Shown: positions 30,501 through 35,812 of the stretch, piece by piece
Numbering within the stretch: position 1 is the first letter of the stretch
How the letters are laid out: each line of letters starts with the position of its first letter
NCBI GenBank assembly: GCA_030447785.1
Contig: JAUJOF010000020.1
Location: 1 to 35,812 of the forward strand
Direction: 5' to 3'
From: Solirubrobacteraceae bacterium
GTDB lineage: Bacteria > Actinomycetota > Thermoleophilia > Solirubrobacterales > Solirubrobacteraceae
Length of the DNA stretch: 35,812 nt
The notes under the pieces: model-generated
Told to the model about the DNA's origin: nothing
What the model saw: the letters and a program-made list of their open reading frames with translations, nothing else
The model's database searches: none
Made by a program: the position numbers and the translations under genes

Positions 30501-32437
30501 CGGCGATCCGCTCGGGGAAGAAGGTGCTGTACGGCACCAACGGGATCGGCATCGCCTACCCCAACCACGGCCGTGGCCATCACGCCCACGTGGAGTGGGG
30601 CGGCGGCGGTGCTGTTGGTGGCGCCGGCGTCGGTGGCGCGCGGATCCGGCGGGTCCGGGTCCGCCGGGATCTCGGGGTGGCCTCAACAGTCGCCCAGGCG
30701 GCTGTCGACCAGGTCCGCAGAGCCGCACAGTCAAGGCTCGACAGCGTCGCCGCCCAGGCGGGGGCATCGGGCGTGCAAAGCCACGGCGCGGGCCCGAGCA
30801 GCGGGAGCGTGATCCGCGACTTCCGCCGCGCGATCCGCGCGACCGGCGCGAGCCCCAAGGAACGCCTCGCGCTGTGGGAGGCGGGGATCGTGGAGTCCGG
30901 CCTCAGGAACCTTCCCTACGGCGACCGCGACTCGGTGGGGGTCCTTCAGGAGCGCTCGCACTACGGGTCGGTCTCGCGGCGGATGAACCCGTACGCGGCG
31001 GCGTTGCGGTTCCTGCGCGAGGCTCGGGCGATGCGGCCGTTTCGTGGGTCGGCGGGCGCGCTTGCCCAGGCGGTGCAGCGCTCGGCGTTCCCCGCACGCT
31101 ATGACCAGGTTCGCAACCGGGCGATGCGCTACATGGCCCGCGGCGGACGGGCTGGCGGGAACCGTGTCAGCCGGGCGAAGGTCAACCACATCGTGCGCGC
31201 CCTGCGCGTCAGTCGCGCGCAGGCACGCCGGCTCCTTCGTCGGACGCTCAAGCCCGCGGATCTGCGTCGGCTGGATATCACGCCCCGTCGGGCTCGTCAT
31301 CTCGGGCTGCGCTTGGACCCGGTCGCGTTTCGCCAGTCGGGCCGCCAGGAGCGCTTCAAGGAGTTCATGGAGCGCGCCACGGAGGGCGGCGAGGTCCTTG
31401 AGCGCGCGGAGGACAGGGTTGGTTACCTCGAGCGTCGTCATGGCCTGACCGAGGAGGACCTCGGGACCGAGGAAGGCCGCCGGGAGCGCCTGGGGGAGAT
31501 CGGGCAGATCCAGGTGGCGCAGCGCCAGATCGTGAAGACCCGCCGGCGGCAGTTGTCCAGGGTGAACAACGCGAGCGTGCTGGCCCGCAAGATGCTCAAT
31601 GCGGCGGAGGCGCAGGAGCGCGGTCTGACCCGGGCGGTCCGTGGGGCGAAGCGTGGTACGCGTGAGCGCCGCCAGCTCGTGCGCCGTCGCAATCAGGCGA
31701 GCGGGCGGGTGCGCAGGTTGGAGGAGCAGCGCCGGGAGGCCCTGACCGCCCGACGGGAGGCCGACCGTGCGCTCAGAGACGCCCGGTTGGATGTGGATGA
31801 GACGTCGAAGGCGATCGCTGAGGTCAACGCCCCGGTCAGCGTGCTGGAGGGCCAGTTGGAGGAGATCAGCCTGCGCGAGGCGGCAGGTCACTTGTCGGCT
31901 GAGCAGGCGTTCGCGTTGCGCGACCGCGCCCGGAAGGGTGCTCTGGCGGCGGGCGGGCTGACGCAGCGCGACCGGTGGCGCATCGAGGGTGCGGCCCGGG
32001 AGGACGCGGCCGCTCAGCGTGTCGACCCGTTGCAGGCGGTCTCCGACCGGATCTCGGAGATCGACCTCAGGTTGCGCGCAGGCGACTTCGGGCGGGACGC
32101 GGGCGCCGAGCGCGCCGCGCAGACCGAGCGCGAGCGAGCGCTCCAGGAGGCGCTCAACCGGGCCGACCTGACCGCCCAGGAGCGCCTGTCCCTTAGGGCC
32201 GACCTGAACGACCTGACCGAGGCGATCAACGCGGACAAAGCCGCGCGGGAGGAGCACGCCCAGGCCACAAAAGACCTGGTCGAGACCAACAAGCAGATCC
32301 TCGCCTTCGCCGATCGTGCGCAGAGCGTCGAGCTCGGGGTGGTGCGCCGCGCGATCGCGGACATCATCTCGGGTGAGCTTGCATCCAACTACGGCCACCG
32401 GGCGCGCGCGGCAGGCAACGGGATGGTGGCGAGGTAA
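27515..32437 (+). CDS. Phage tail tape measure protein with M15-like and lysozyme-like domains
   Basis: 1640 residues. Residues about 65-320 are the TP901-type tape measure core (YERQMSGVRAVTRANG, ANAMNLFGMEG, SGIKNSDAGTSLKTAMIQLI). Hydrophobic and basic helices continue to about 900. At 935-1030 lies a zinc D,D-peptidase fold of the M15/VanY type (HNVTGTALD, His970 and Asp978; HHAHVEW, His1025). At about 1100-1190 lies a lysozyme/transglycosylase-like domain (EAGIVESGLRNLPYGDRDS, Glu1127). From 1290 to the end it is long coiled coil. Such proteins set tail length and help DNA through the cell wall. It makes up 30 percent of the element, although other tail genes are not recognisable. Confidence 0.92.
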   Translation: MPARSRELRFHLTADTRGLRRGLGQAERNLHGLDRSSARTGRRVASNFARVAGPAGIGAVGLGLAGAVKAGMNYERQMSGVRAVTRANGRQMRQLGDLAMKMGADTAFSAGEAAGAMGELAKGGLSVEQIMRGGLKSALSLAAAGELELADAAAITANAMNLFGMEGREVGRVADAMATAANQTTADVSDFGMALSQSGSVAKSAGLSFTETMVALEALAASGIKNSDAGTSLKTAMIQLIKPTEKQAALAKQLGLSFVDAEGNMRPLEAISAQLRDRLGEYGTAQRTAHLATLAGTDGVRTLTALYEAGPKKLEAYEKGLLRTGSAAETARIKQDNFAGDMEKFRGSLETVGIALYGKFQTPMRDVLQDVTKWVNIAGRDLDDFFETVAQDPKFKGGDLADKIEVVSEELERRGIPQKIARTIGEGVVSGLEVAARSATAIGPRLAVALVQGFLEAPVWARALGTAWLLRKLGGRRAAQQAGAAMAGSFTTGMTTGAPGRRGAPQGRLGRARGAAGRVARGFGGAQGIGVGAAVIGLPELQRVGTRGRDNHGLQGQSALQRSFRRLPLGAGVQRFVSRLQGRSAEHEYNLFGNTAGQRFQRLTSRRDLGGLQQLSAQARQIARDFPKARKELERFAGSVDRQRGKLQGGLKINMRNIVSAADLRIALDRFRDLRTNGAKNIHQLRTRMALGFKDIKQATKDGSEEFYRLTSENFGAGIRAVQVSMRNGSISTKSGMREIESLTRQNMTFARRNMSRLSFAGRKSLARNMQAAAEAVREQMNRAGGATQEGMRKIRRYMREALRTYGFSAKEARLLAKAGVTVSDIEGGEDLQAELRRGPQGLPAGGRATGGYIGRPGERGRDAVHAVLGRGEFVANRHQQHHIEQAMAVSRELGLSRYGSLDELAGGVNTPHYFARGGMVRVPGDPNTTGGRDRVNARIANQVSSWIRRFKIQIGYAYDPGGGHQSPGHNVTGTALDVVPGPGGSWNTVEAGLRAAIRSGKKVLYGTNGIGIAYPNHGRGHHAHVEWGGGGAVGGAGVGGARIRRVRVRRDLGVASTVAQAAVDQVRRAAQSRLDSVAAQAGASGVQSHGAGPSSGSVIRDFRRAIRATGASPKERLALWEAGIVESGLRNLPYGDRDSVGVLQERSHYGSVSRRMNPYAAALRFLREARAMRPFRGSAGALAQAVQRSAFPARYDQVRNRAMRYMARGGRAGGNRVSRAKVNHIVRALRVSRAQARRLLRRTLKPADLRRLDITPRRARHLGLRLDPVAFRQSGRQERFKEFMERATEGGEVLERAEDRVGYLERRHGLTEEDLGTEEGRRERLGEIGQIQVAQRQIVKTRRRQLSRVNNASVLARKMLNAAEAQERGLTRAVRGAKRGTRERRQLVRRRNQASGRVRRLEEQRREALTARREADRALRDARLDVDETSKAIAEVNAPVSVLEGQLEEISLREAAGHLSAEQAFALRDRARKGALAAGGLTQRDRWRIEGAAREDAAAQRVDPLQAVSDRISEIDLRLRAGDFGRDAGAERAAQTERERALQEALNRADLTAQERLSLRADLNDLTEAINADKAAREEHAQATKDLVETNKQILAFADRAQSVELGVVRRAIADIISGELASNYGHRARAAGNGMVAR

Positions 32438-32440
32438 CTC

Positions 32441-32725
32441 ATGCCTCCGATCGAGGAATCCGCCGATAGCGACATGGATGACGACGAAGTCGAAGCGGTG
32501 AAAACCCTGATCGTCCTATCCGGCTCCATTCTGCGAAAGCTGCGACGCCCAACCGCTTTCCGGTCGCTGACGGGCCGCTTGATGCGAGCCGACGGACTGT
32601 GGGAGGTCACGGTGTACGCCGACGACACCGTAATGACGCGGCTCATCGGCGCCGACGCGACCCCCGAGCAGGACATCACCGCAGCCGTCGATGAGTACGA
32701 CGCTGCCCGAGAGGAAGGCGCGTGA
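32441..32725 (+). CDS. Small acidic protein of unknown function
   Basis: 94 residues, ATG three bases after the tape measure stop. The acidic N-terminus (EESADSDMDDDEVEAVKTLI) is followed by an alpha/beta part (RPTAFRSLTGRLMRADGLWE, VTVYADDTVMTRLIGAD). This could be a small tail or decoration protein, but no family is recognised. GTGA overlap with the next gene. Confidence 0.55.
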   Translation: MPPIEESADSDMDDDEVEAVKTLIVLSGSILRKLRRPTAFRSLTGRLMRADGLWEVTVYADDTVMTRLIGADATPEQDITAAVDEYDAAREEGA

Positions 32726-32934
32726 GCCCGCGACGGTGCCCGGTCTGTGGCGTCGCGATGGACGGCCGGCGCCGTCATGCCCGCTTCTGCTCGGGGCCCT
32801 GCCGCGCCGAGGCTTCGCGGGTGAGGCGCCTACTCGCCGGCCAGGAGGTCGACGGGTGCACATCCCTGGCCGAACACCGGGCACGAGCGAGAAACCGCAC
32901 GTGGCGGCTAGACGAGCGCCGCGCGGCGGCGTAG
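32722..32934 (+). CDS. Small Cys4/HNH-like zinc-binding protein
   Basis: 70 residues from a GTG. RRCPVCGVAMDGRRRHARFC then SGPCRAEASR gives a CxxC...CxxxC zinc-binding half like those in small phage zinc fingers; an HNH core is not present. The rest is basic and helical. It ends 169 bp before the next gene. Confidence 0.55.
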   Translation: MSPRRCPVCGVAMDGRRRHARFCSGPCRAEASRVRRLLAGQEVDGCTSLAEHRARARNRTWRLDERRAAA

Positions 32935-32958
32935 GATGCCCGGCGTACCCACAAAAGT

Positions 32959-33012
32959 GGGGCGGCGCCGCGCGAACGGCCCGCCCCGTGGCACCGAAGG
33001 CGGTCACCTTCG
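32959..33012. other. Two adjacent hairpins in the only gap of the right cluster
   Basis: GGGGCGG (32959-32965) pairs with CCGCCCC (32981-32987). Then CGAAGG-CGGTCA-CCTTCG (32995-33012) forms a perfect 6-bp stem. The gap 32935-33103 may hold a terminator for the tape measure transcript and a promoter for the genes up to the integrase. No T-run is present. Confidence 0.4.
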
Positions 33013-33103
33013 ATGCGGACAGGACGCTACCCAACGTGGTCGCGTTCTCGCCCTCACCGAGCTGGCGGCACCCTTCGGGACCACACCGACCGAAGGGAGC
33101 ACC

Positions 33104-33535
33104 GTGTTCGATCTGACCATCACCGTCCCGGCGATCGCCGAGCGACACCTGCGCGAGGGCGCTCTGGGCGCCTTGCACTCGGCCGCCGAGCGGGTGGAGT
33201 CGGCGCTCGACCAGCACCGCGGCGCCTTCGCGGACGGCGACGCACGGGGGAGCGCCGGGCTCGTGGCCGCACGCCGGCGCCTCGCCGCTGCCGATCGGCT
33301 GGTGGAGGCGCTCGGCGCCGAGCTAGCCCGGACTGACCGCGACGTGACCGCGGACCGCGACGTGCTCGCCGACGCGCTCGACTACGTCCTCGGGGGGCTG
33401 TACGACGACCTGCGCATCGGTGACCAGAACGCGGCCAAACTGCGCGACGCCGCCGACGTGGCCGAGGCGCTCGAGGCCATGCAGCGGATGGTCGGGCTGC
33501 GCCGAAGCGAGGCGCGCGAGCCGGTGGAGGCGTGA
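33104..33535 (+). CDS. Helical protein of unknown function
   Basis: 143 residues from a GTG preceded by GAAGGGAG. The start is chosen because of that site; the frame is open further upstream but lacks protein-like composition. It begins FDLTITVPAIAERHLREGAL and is then almost fully alpha-helical with heptad-like spacing (AARRRLAAADRLVEALGAEL, AADVAEALEAMQRMVGLRR). No family recognised. GTGA overlap with the next gene. Confidence 0.55.
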   Translation: MFDLTITVPAIAERHLREGALGALHSAAERVESALDQHRGAFADGDARGSAGLVAARRRLAAADRLVEALGAELARTDRDVTADRDVLADALDYVLGGLYDDLRIGDQNAAKLRDAADVAEALEAMQRMVGLRRSEAREPVEA

Positions 33536-33891
33536 CCGTGCGTATCCCCACGCGCTTCGAGGACTACCTGGCCCACATGAACGCCCGGCCCTTCGAGGGC
33601 CAGGAGGAGTGCCCCACCTGCGGGGAGCACCCGGCCACGCACACTCTCCCCGCCGCCCGCCGGCATCGCGTGCCGATCTGCCACAGGTGCCTGCACAACT
33701 TCCACGGCAGTGACATCGCCGAGGAGCGCATGGTCTCCGCACTGCTCGGCGGAGCGGTCCGGGCCGCGCTTGAGGCCGGAGTCCATACCGAGCTGATCCG
33801 CGCGGCGGTCAACGACGCGCTCGACGAGGCCGTCCGCTCGGAGGCTGAGTACTACGGGCGCGCAGCCGCCGTCCACGAAAGGGCCGCGTGA
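33532..33891 (+). CDS. Zinc-finger protein of unknown function
   Basis: 119 residues from a GTG. EECPTCGEHPATHTLPAARR followed by HRVPICHRCLHNFHG gives CxxC-x20-CxxC, a zinc finger near residues 28-55. A helical second half follows (MVSALLGGAVRAALEAGVHT). No family recognised. It overlaps both neighbours. Confidence 0.55.
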   Translation: MTVRIPTRFEDYLAHMNARPFEGQEECPTCGEHPATHTLPAARRHRVPICHRCLHNFHGSDIAEERMVSALLGGAVRAALEAGVHTELIRAAVNDALDEAVRSEAEYYGRAAAVHERAA

Positions 33892-34076
33892 TGGCCACCA
33901 CGGAGCCGGGGACCCACTCGCTCGCGGAGGCCGCGGCGCTGCGCAGGGTCCGCCGCGACCTCGAGCGCGTCGGCGACCTCGAGCGCATGCTCGCCGAGGC
34001 ACGACACGACCTGCTCGAAAGCCGCGAGCTGGCCCGTGAGGTCGCGGGCGACCCTCAGCGCCAGGAGGCCGCGTGA
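33891..34076 (+). CDS. Small coiled-coil protein
   Basis: 61 residues (ATG at 33891, with a GTG one codon earlier). Charged and helical: AAALRRVRRDLERVGDLERM, LAEARHDLLESRELAREVAG. Probably a short coiled coil. It overlaps the upstream stop by one base (TGATG) and the next gene in the same way. Confidence 0.5.
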   Translation: MATTEPGTHSLAEAAALRRVRRDLERVGDLERMLAEARHDLLESRELAREVAGDPQRQEAA

Positions 34077-34486
34077 TGGCCAGTGACCGCTGCTTGCGAT
34101 GCGCTCGAACGATGCCGCCGATCGACTCCGAGGAATACGTCCTGTGGGAGGGCGGGGACGACGACCCCATCTGCCCCGGCTGCCTCACGAGAGAGGAGCA
34201 GGAAGCGATCGTGGAGGACTACATGGAGGACTACATGGAGCCCCTGCCGATCAGCATTAGCGAAGTTCGCGACGACGACGATGCAAAGCTGATCGCCGCG
34301 TTGCGGCAGTCAGGGCTGGCAGAGACGGCATGGCGGCTGGCAGAGATCACGGGGGTTGACCCGGATTACGCGACGAGCGCCTTGCGCCGCATGGCTTATG
34401 GCGACGGAGATCCGGTGATTCCGCGCCGGGATCTGGGCCTTGACGTGTACGAAGCGGTGGAGTGCGGCGAGGAAGGGCAGAGGTGA
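34076..34486 (+). CDS. Acidic zinc-finger protein next to the integrase
   Basis: 136 residues (ATG at 34076, GTG one codon earlier). An N-terminal CxxC...CxxC pair (CLRCARTMPP and CPGC, about 5-37) is followed by an acidic stretch with a direct repeat (EDYMEDYMEP). A C-terminal HTH-like part follows (LAETAWRLAEITGVDPDYAT, SALRRMAYG). Sitting immediately before the integrase with a one-base overlap, it might control integrase or act as directionality factor; that is inference only. Confidence 0.55.
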   Translation: MASDRCLRCARTMPPIDSEEYVLWEGGDDDPICPGCLTREEQEAIVEDYMEDYMEPLPISISEVRDDDDAKLIAALRQSGLAETAWRLAEITGVDPDYATSALRRMAYGDGDPVIPRRDLGLDVYEAVECGEEGQR

Positions 34487-35742
34487 TGGCCCGCCAGTCG
34501 ACCGGCCAGGTAGTCGAGCGCGAGCGCAAGGGCGGCACCGTGTACGCCCTGCGCTTCCGCGCCTACGGGCAGCGCCAGTACGTCACGCTGGGCTCGAGCG
34601 CGGACGGCTGGAACCGAAGGAAGGCCGAGGCCGAGCTGACGCTCACCTTGGCCCAGGTCGAGCGCGGGGTGTGGCAGGCGCCCACCCCCGCGCCGACCGC
34701 GCCGGTCATCACCGACCCGACGTTCCACGAGTTCGCGTCGGAGTGGTACGCGGCCAAGGAGGCCGAGATCCGACCCAACACGGCGCGGTCGTACCGCAAC
34801 GATCTGACGCATCACCTGCTGCCGTTCTTCGCGAAGCACCGCCTGTCGCAGATCACGATCCGCGAGGTCGACCGCTACCGGCAGCACAAGGTGGCCGAGG
34901 AGCGGCTGAAGGCGCGCAGCATCAACATGACGCTCGCGCTGCTGGCGCAGGTGATGGAGGTCGCCGTCGAGTACGGCTACGTCGAGCGCAACCCCGCGGC
35001 CGGGCGCCGGCGCCGCTTGAAGGCCGAGCGGCCGCGGCCGGTGTACCTCGACAGCGCGGAGCACGTCGGCGCGATGCTCGAGGCCGCGACCGCGCTGGAC
35101 GCCGAGCCCGATGCTCAGACCACCGGGCGTCGCCCGGTGGTCGCGGTGATGATTCTCGCCGGGTTGCGCGCCCACGAAATCGAGGGGTTGCGCTGGCGGG
35201 ACGTGAACCTCGCCGCCGGGCGCCTCACCGTGGGAGCCTCGAAGACGGCCGCGGGGGTGCGCGAGGTCGACGTGCTCCCGCTCCTGCGCGACGAGCTGGG
35301 TCACCACAAGGCCGCCAGCGGCCGCACACGGGCCGACGCGCTGGTATTCACGACGCGCACGGGCGCGCCGCGCGACCGCTACAACCTGCGTCAGCGCGTG
35401 GTGCTGCCCGTAGCGCGCAGGGCCGGCGAGCTGCTCGAGGGCCGCGAGGCGCAGCCGCTGCCGGCCGGCGTGAGCCCGCACAAGCTGCGCCACACGTTCG
35501 CGTCGATCCTTGTCGCGCTGGGCAACGACCCGTCCTACGTGATGGGCCAGCTCGGGCACACCGACCCGGCGTTCACGCTGCGGGTCTACAGCCACATGAT
35601 GCGCCGCGAGGCGGGAGAGCGCGATCGGCTGCGGGCGCTCGTGGCGGGCGCTGATTGGGCACCATTGGGCACCAGCGACGCCCAGCGGCCGTCCCCGGCC
35701 TCCGTCGAGGGCCGCCGGGAACGTGCAGAACCCCCGCGTTAG
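34486..35742 (+). CDS. Tyrosine recombinase (integrase)
   Basis: 418 residues from the ATG at 34486. An N-terminal arm-binding domain (GGTVYALRFRAYGQRQYVTL) is followed by a SAM-like core-binding domain (FHEFASEWYAAKEAEIRPNT) and the catalytic domain. All catalytic residues are present: Arg228 (LRAHEIEGLRW), Lys253, His332 and Arg335 (HKLRH), His358 (GQLGHTDP) and Tyr368 (VYSHMMRR). It integrates the element at the tRNA-Pro gene, whose 3' end is 16 bp past the stop. The last 30 codons contain the tandem TTGGGCACCA motifs, so coding sequence and att arm overlap. Confidence 0.97.
   Translation: MARQSTGQVVERERKGGTVYALRFRAYGQRQYVTLGSSADGWNRRKAEAELTLTLAQVERGVWQAPTPAPTAPVITDPTFHEFASEWYAAKEAEIRPNTARSYRNDLTHHLLPFFAKHRLSQITIREVDRYRQHKVAEERLKARSINMTLALLAQVMEVAVEYGYVERNPAAGRRRRLKAERPRPVYLDSAEHVGAMLEAATALDAEPDAQTTGRRPVVAVMILAGLRAHEIEGLRWRDVNLAAGRLTVGASKTAAGVREVDVLPLLRDELGHHKAASGRTRADALVFTTRTGAPRDRYNLRQRVVLPVARRAGELLEGREAQPLPAGVSPHKLRHTFASILVALGNDPSYVMGQLGHTDPAFTLRVYSHMMRREAGERDRLRALVAGADWAPLGTSDAQRPSPASVEGRRERAEPPR
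35655..35674 (+). repeat. Tandem TTGGGCACCA motifs (candidate integrase arm sites)
   Basis: Two directly repeated copies of TTGGGCACCA without spacer, 83 bp from the right att core and inside the integrase 3' end. The same motif forms a perfect inverted pair near the left att core (19345-19374). Confidence 0.55.
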
Positions 35743-35753
35743 CAGGGGTTCTG
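35726..35753 (+). terminator. Hairpin terminator of the integrase gene
   Basis: CAGAACCCC, a 10-base loop that contains the integrase stop codon, then GGGGTTCTG: a perfect 9-bp stem. No long T-run follows, which is usual in very GC-rich genomes. It also lies just past the 3' end of the tRNA on the other strand and could serve both directions. Confidence 0.7.
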
Positions 35754-35757
35754 TGCT

Positions 35758-35800
35758 ATCGGGGCGCCCGGATTCGAACCGGGGACCTCACCGACCCGAA
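35758..35800 (-). repeat. Right attachment site: 43-bp core within tRNA-Pro
   Basis: Perfect match to 19170-19212. The shared segment starts in the anticodon loop of the tRNA and ends one base past the discriminator, so integration keeps the tRNA intact on this side. Confidence 0.95.
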
Positions 35801-35812
35801 CGGTGCGCGCTA
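35759..35812 (-). tRNA. tRNA-Pro(CGG), 3' part (5' end outside window)
   Basis: On the minus strand the visible part reads from the D loop (TAGCGCG) into anticodon stem CACCG, loop TTCGGGT (anticodon CGG), stem CGGTG, variable loop, then T arm CCCGG-TTCGAAT-CCGGG and acceptor CGCCCCG with discriminator A. CCA is not encoded. The 5' acceptor strand and D stem lie beyond the window end. Confidence 0.9.

Larger units (their letters stand above)
19170..35800. mobile_element. Integrated element at tRNA-Pro(CGG): satellite-like or reduced prophage, 16.6 kb
   Basis: The element is bounded by a perfect 43-bp direct repeat of the tRNA-Pro 3' half, with a tyrosine integrase next to the intact tRNA. 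Gene content: toxin-antitoxin pair, XRE regulator, AEP primase, D5-like helicase, HTH proteins, many tiny overlapping genes, tape measure, integrase. Nearly all genes are on the plus strand and joined by 4-bp overlaps. No large terminase, portal, capsid, connector, tail tube, endolysin or holin gene can be recognised. Either it is a satellite that uses a helper phage, or a prophage that lost its head and most tail genes. Confidence 0.85.

Noticed and set aside
29939..32398. Long minus-strand frames under the tape measure gene
   Set aside because: These are composition shadows; the plus-strand tape measure product has clear domains and fits the operon direction.

Overview
The window is very GC-rich, uses many GTG starts, and packs genes into operons joined by 4-bp ATGA/GTGA overlaps. 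It carries an F420 pathway gene (FbiC) and actinobacterial-style promoters (TACACT-type -10 boxes). A high-GC actinobacterium fits, probably a deep lineage such as Thermoleophilia. This is inference; no rRNA or complete marker gene is present.

Left host part (1-13.7 kb). After the 3' end of a membrane glycosyltransferase comes a redox and metal-handling neighbourhood. It holds a BlaI/MecI/CopY-family repressor with an M56 (BlaR1-like) metallopeptidase, a SHOCT membrane protein, a Met/His-rich secreted protein, a small Met-rich membrane protein, a divergent Lgt-like protein, SCO, a BNR-repeat protein and a TlpA thioredoxin. A three-gene operon of membrane and thioredoxin-like proteins of unknown role follows further right. 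Five copies of one dyad (ACTAC-N5-GTAGT and variants) lie at five starts or promoters and look like the operators of the BlaI repressor. Between them sits a separate minus-strand operon: a CmtR-like ArsR sensor, a MerT/MerF-like membrane protein, a thioredoxin-like protein, and a rhodanese-CBS protein. The last has an in-frame UGA at the active-site position followed by a good SECIS-like hairpin, so it is probably a selenoprotein. The region also shows decay: a DUF4396 gene and an ArsR gene that have both lost their 5' ends at a shared junction, and a frameshifted SHOCT gene.

Middle host part (13.8-19.1 kb). These look like ordinary chromosomal genes: an MBL-fold hydrolase, a PaaI-type thioesterase directly downstream of fbiC (FO synthase), an SRPBCC protein and a DUF389 membrane protein.

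Right part (19170-35800). This is a 16.6-kb integrated element bounded by a perfect 43-bp direct repeat of the 3' half of a tRNA-Pro(CGG) gene. The tRNA gene itself runs off the right edge. A tyrosine integrase lies next to it, and TTGGGCACCA motifs at both ends look like integrase arm sites. From left to right the element has a VapBC45-like toxin-antitoxin pair, a minus-strand Cys-rich protein divergent from an XRE regulator, an AEP-type primase with a CHC2 zinc finger, a D5-like primase/SF3 helicase with iteron-like repeats, an excisionase-like HTH protein and a string of tiny overlapping genes. Among these are three zinc ribbons of identical spacing, a possible small-terminase-like HTH protein and an M41-like peptidase. 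Then come a 1640-residue tape measure protein with embedded M15-like and lysozyme-like domains, more small genes, and the integrase. I can recognise no large terminase, portal, major capsid, head-tail connector, tail tube or lysis gene. The element therefore looks like a phage satellite or a strongly reduced prophage that kept a tape measure gene.
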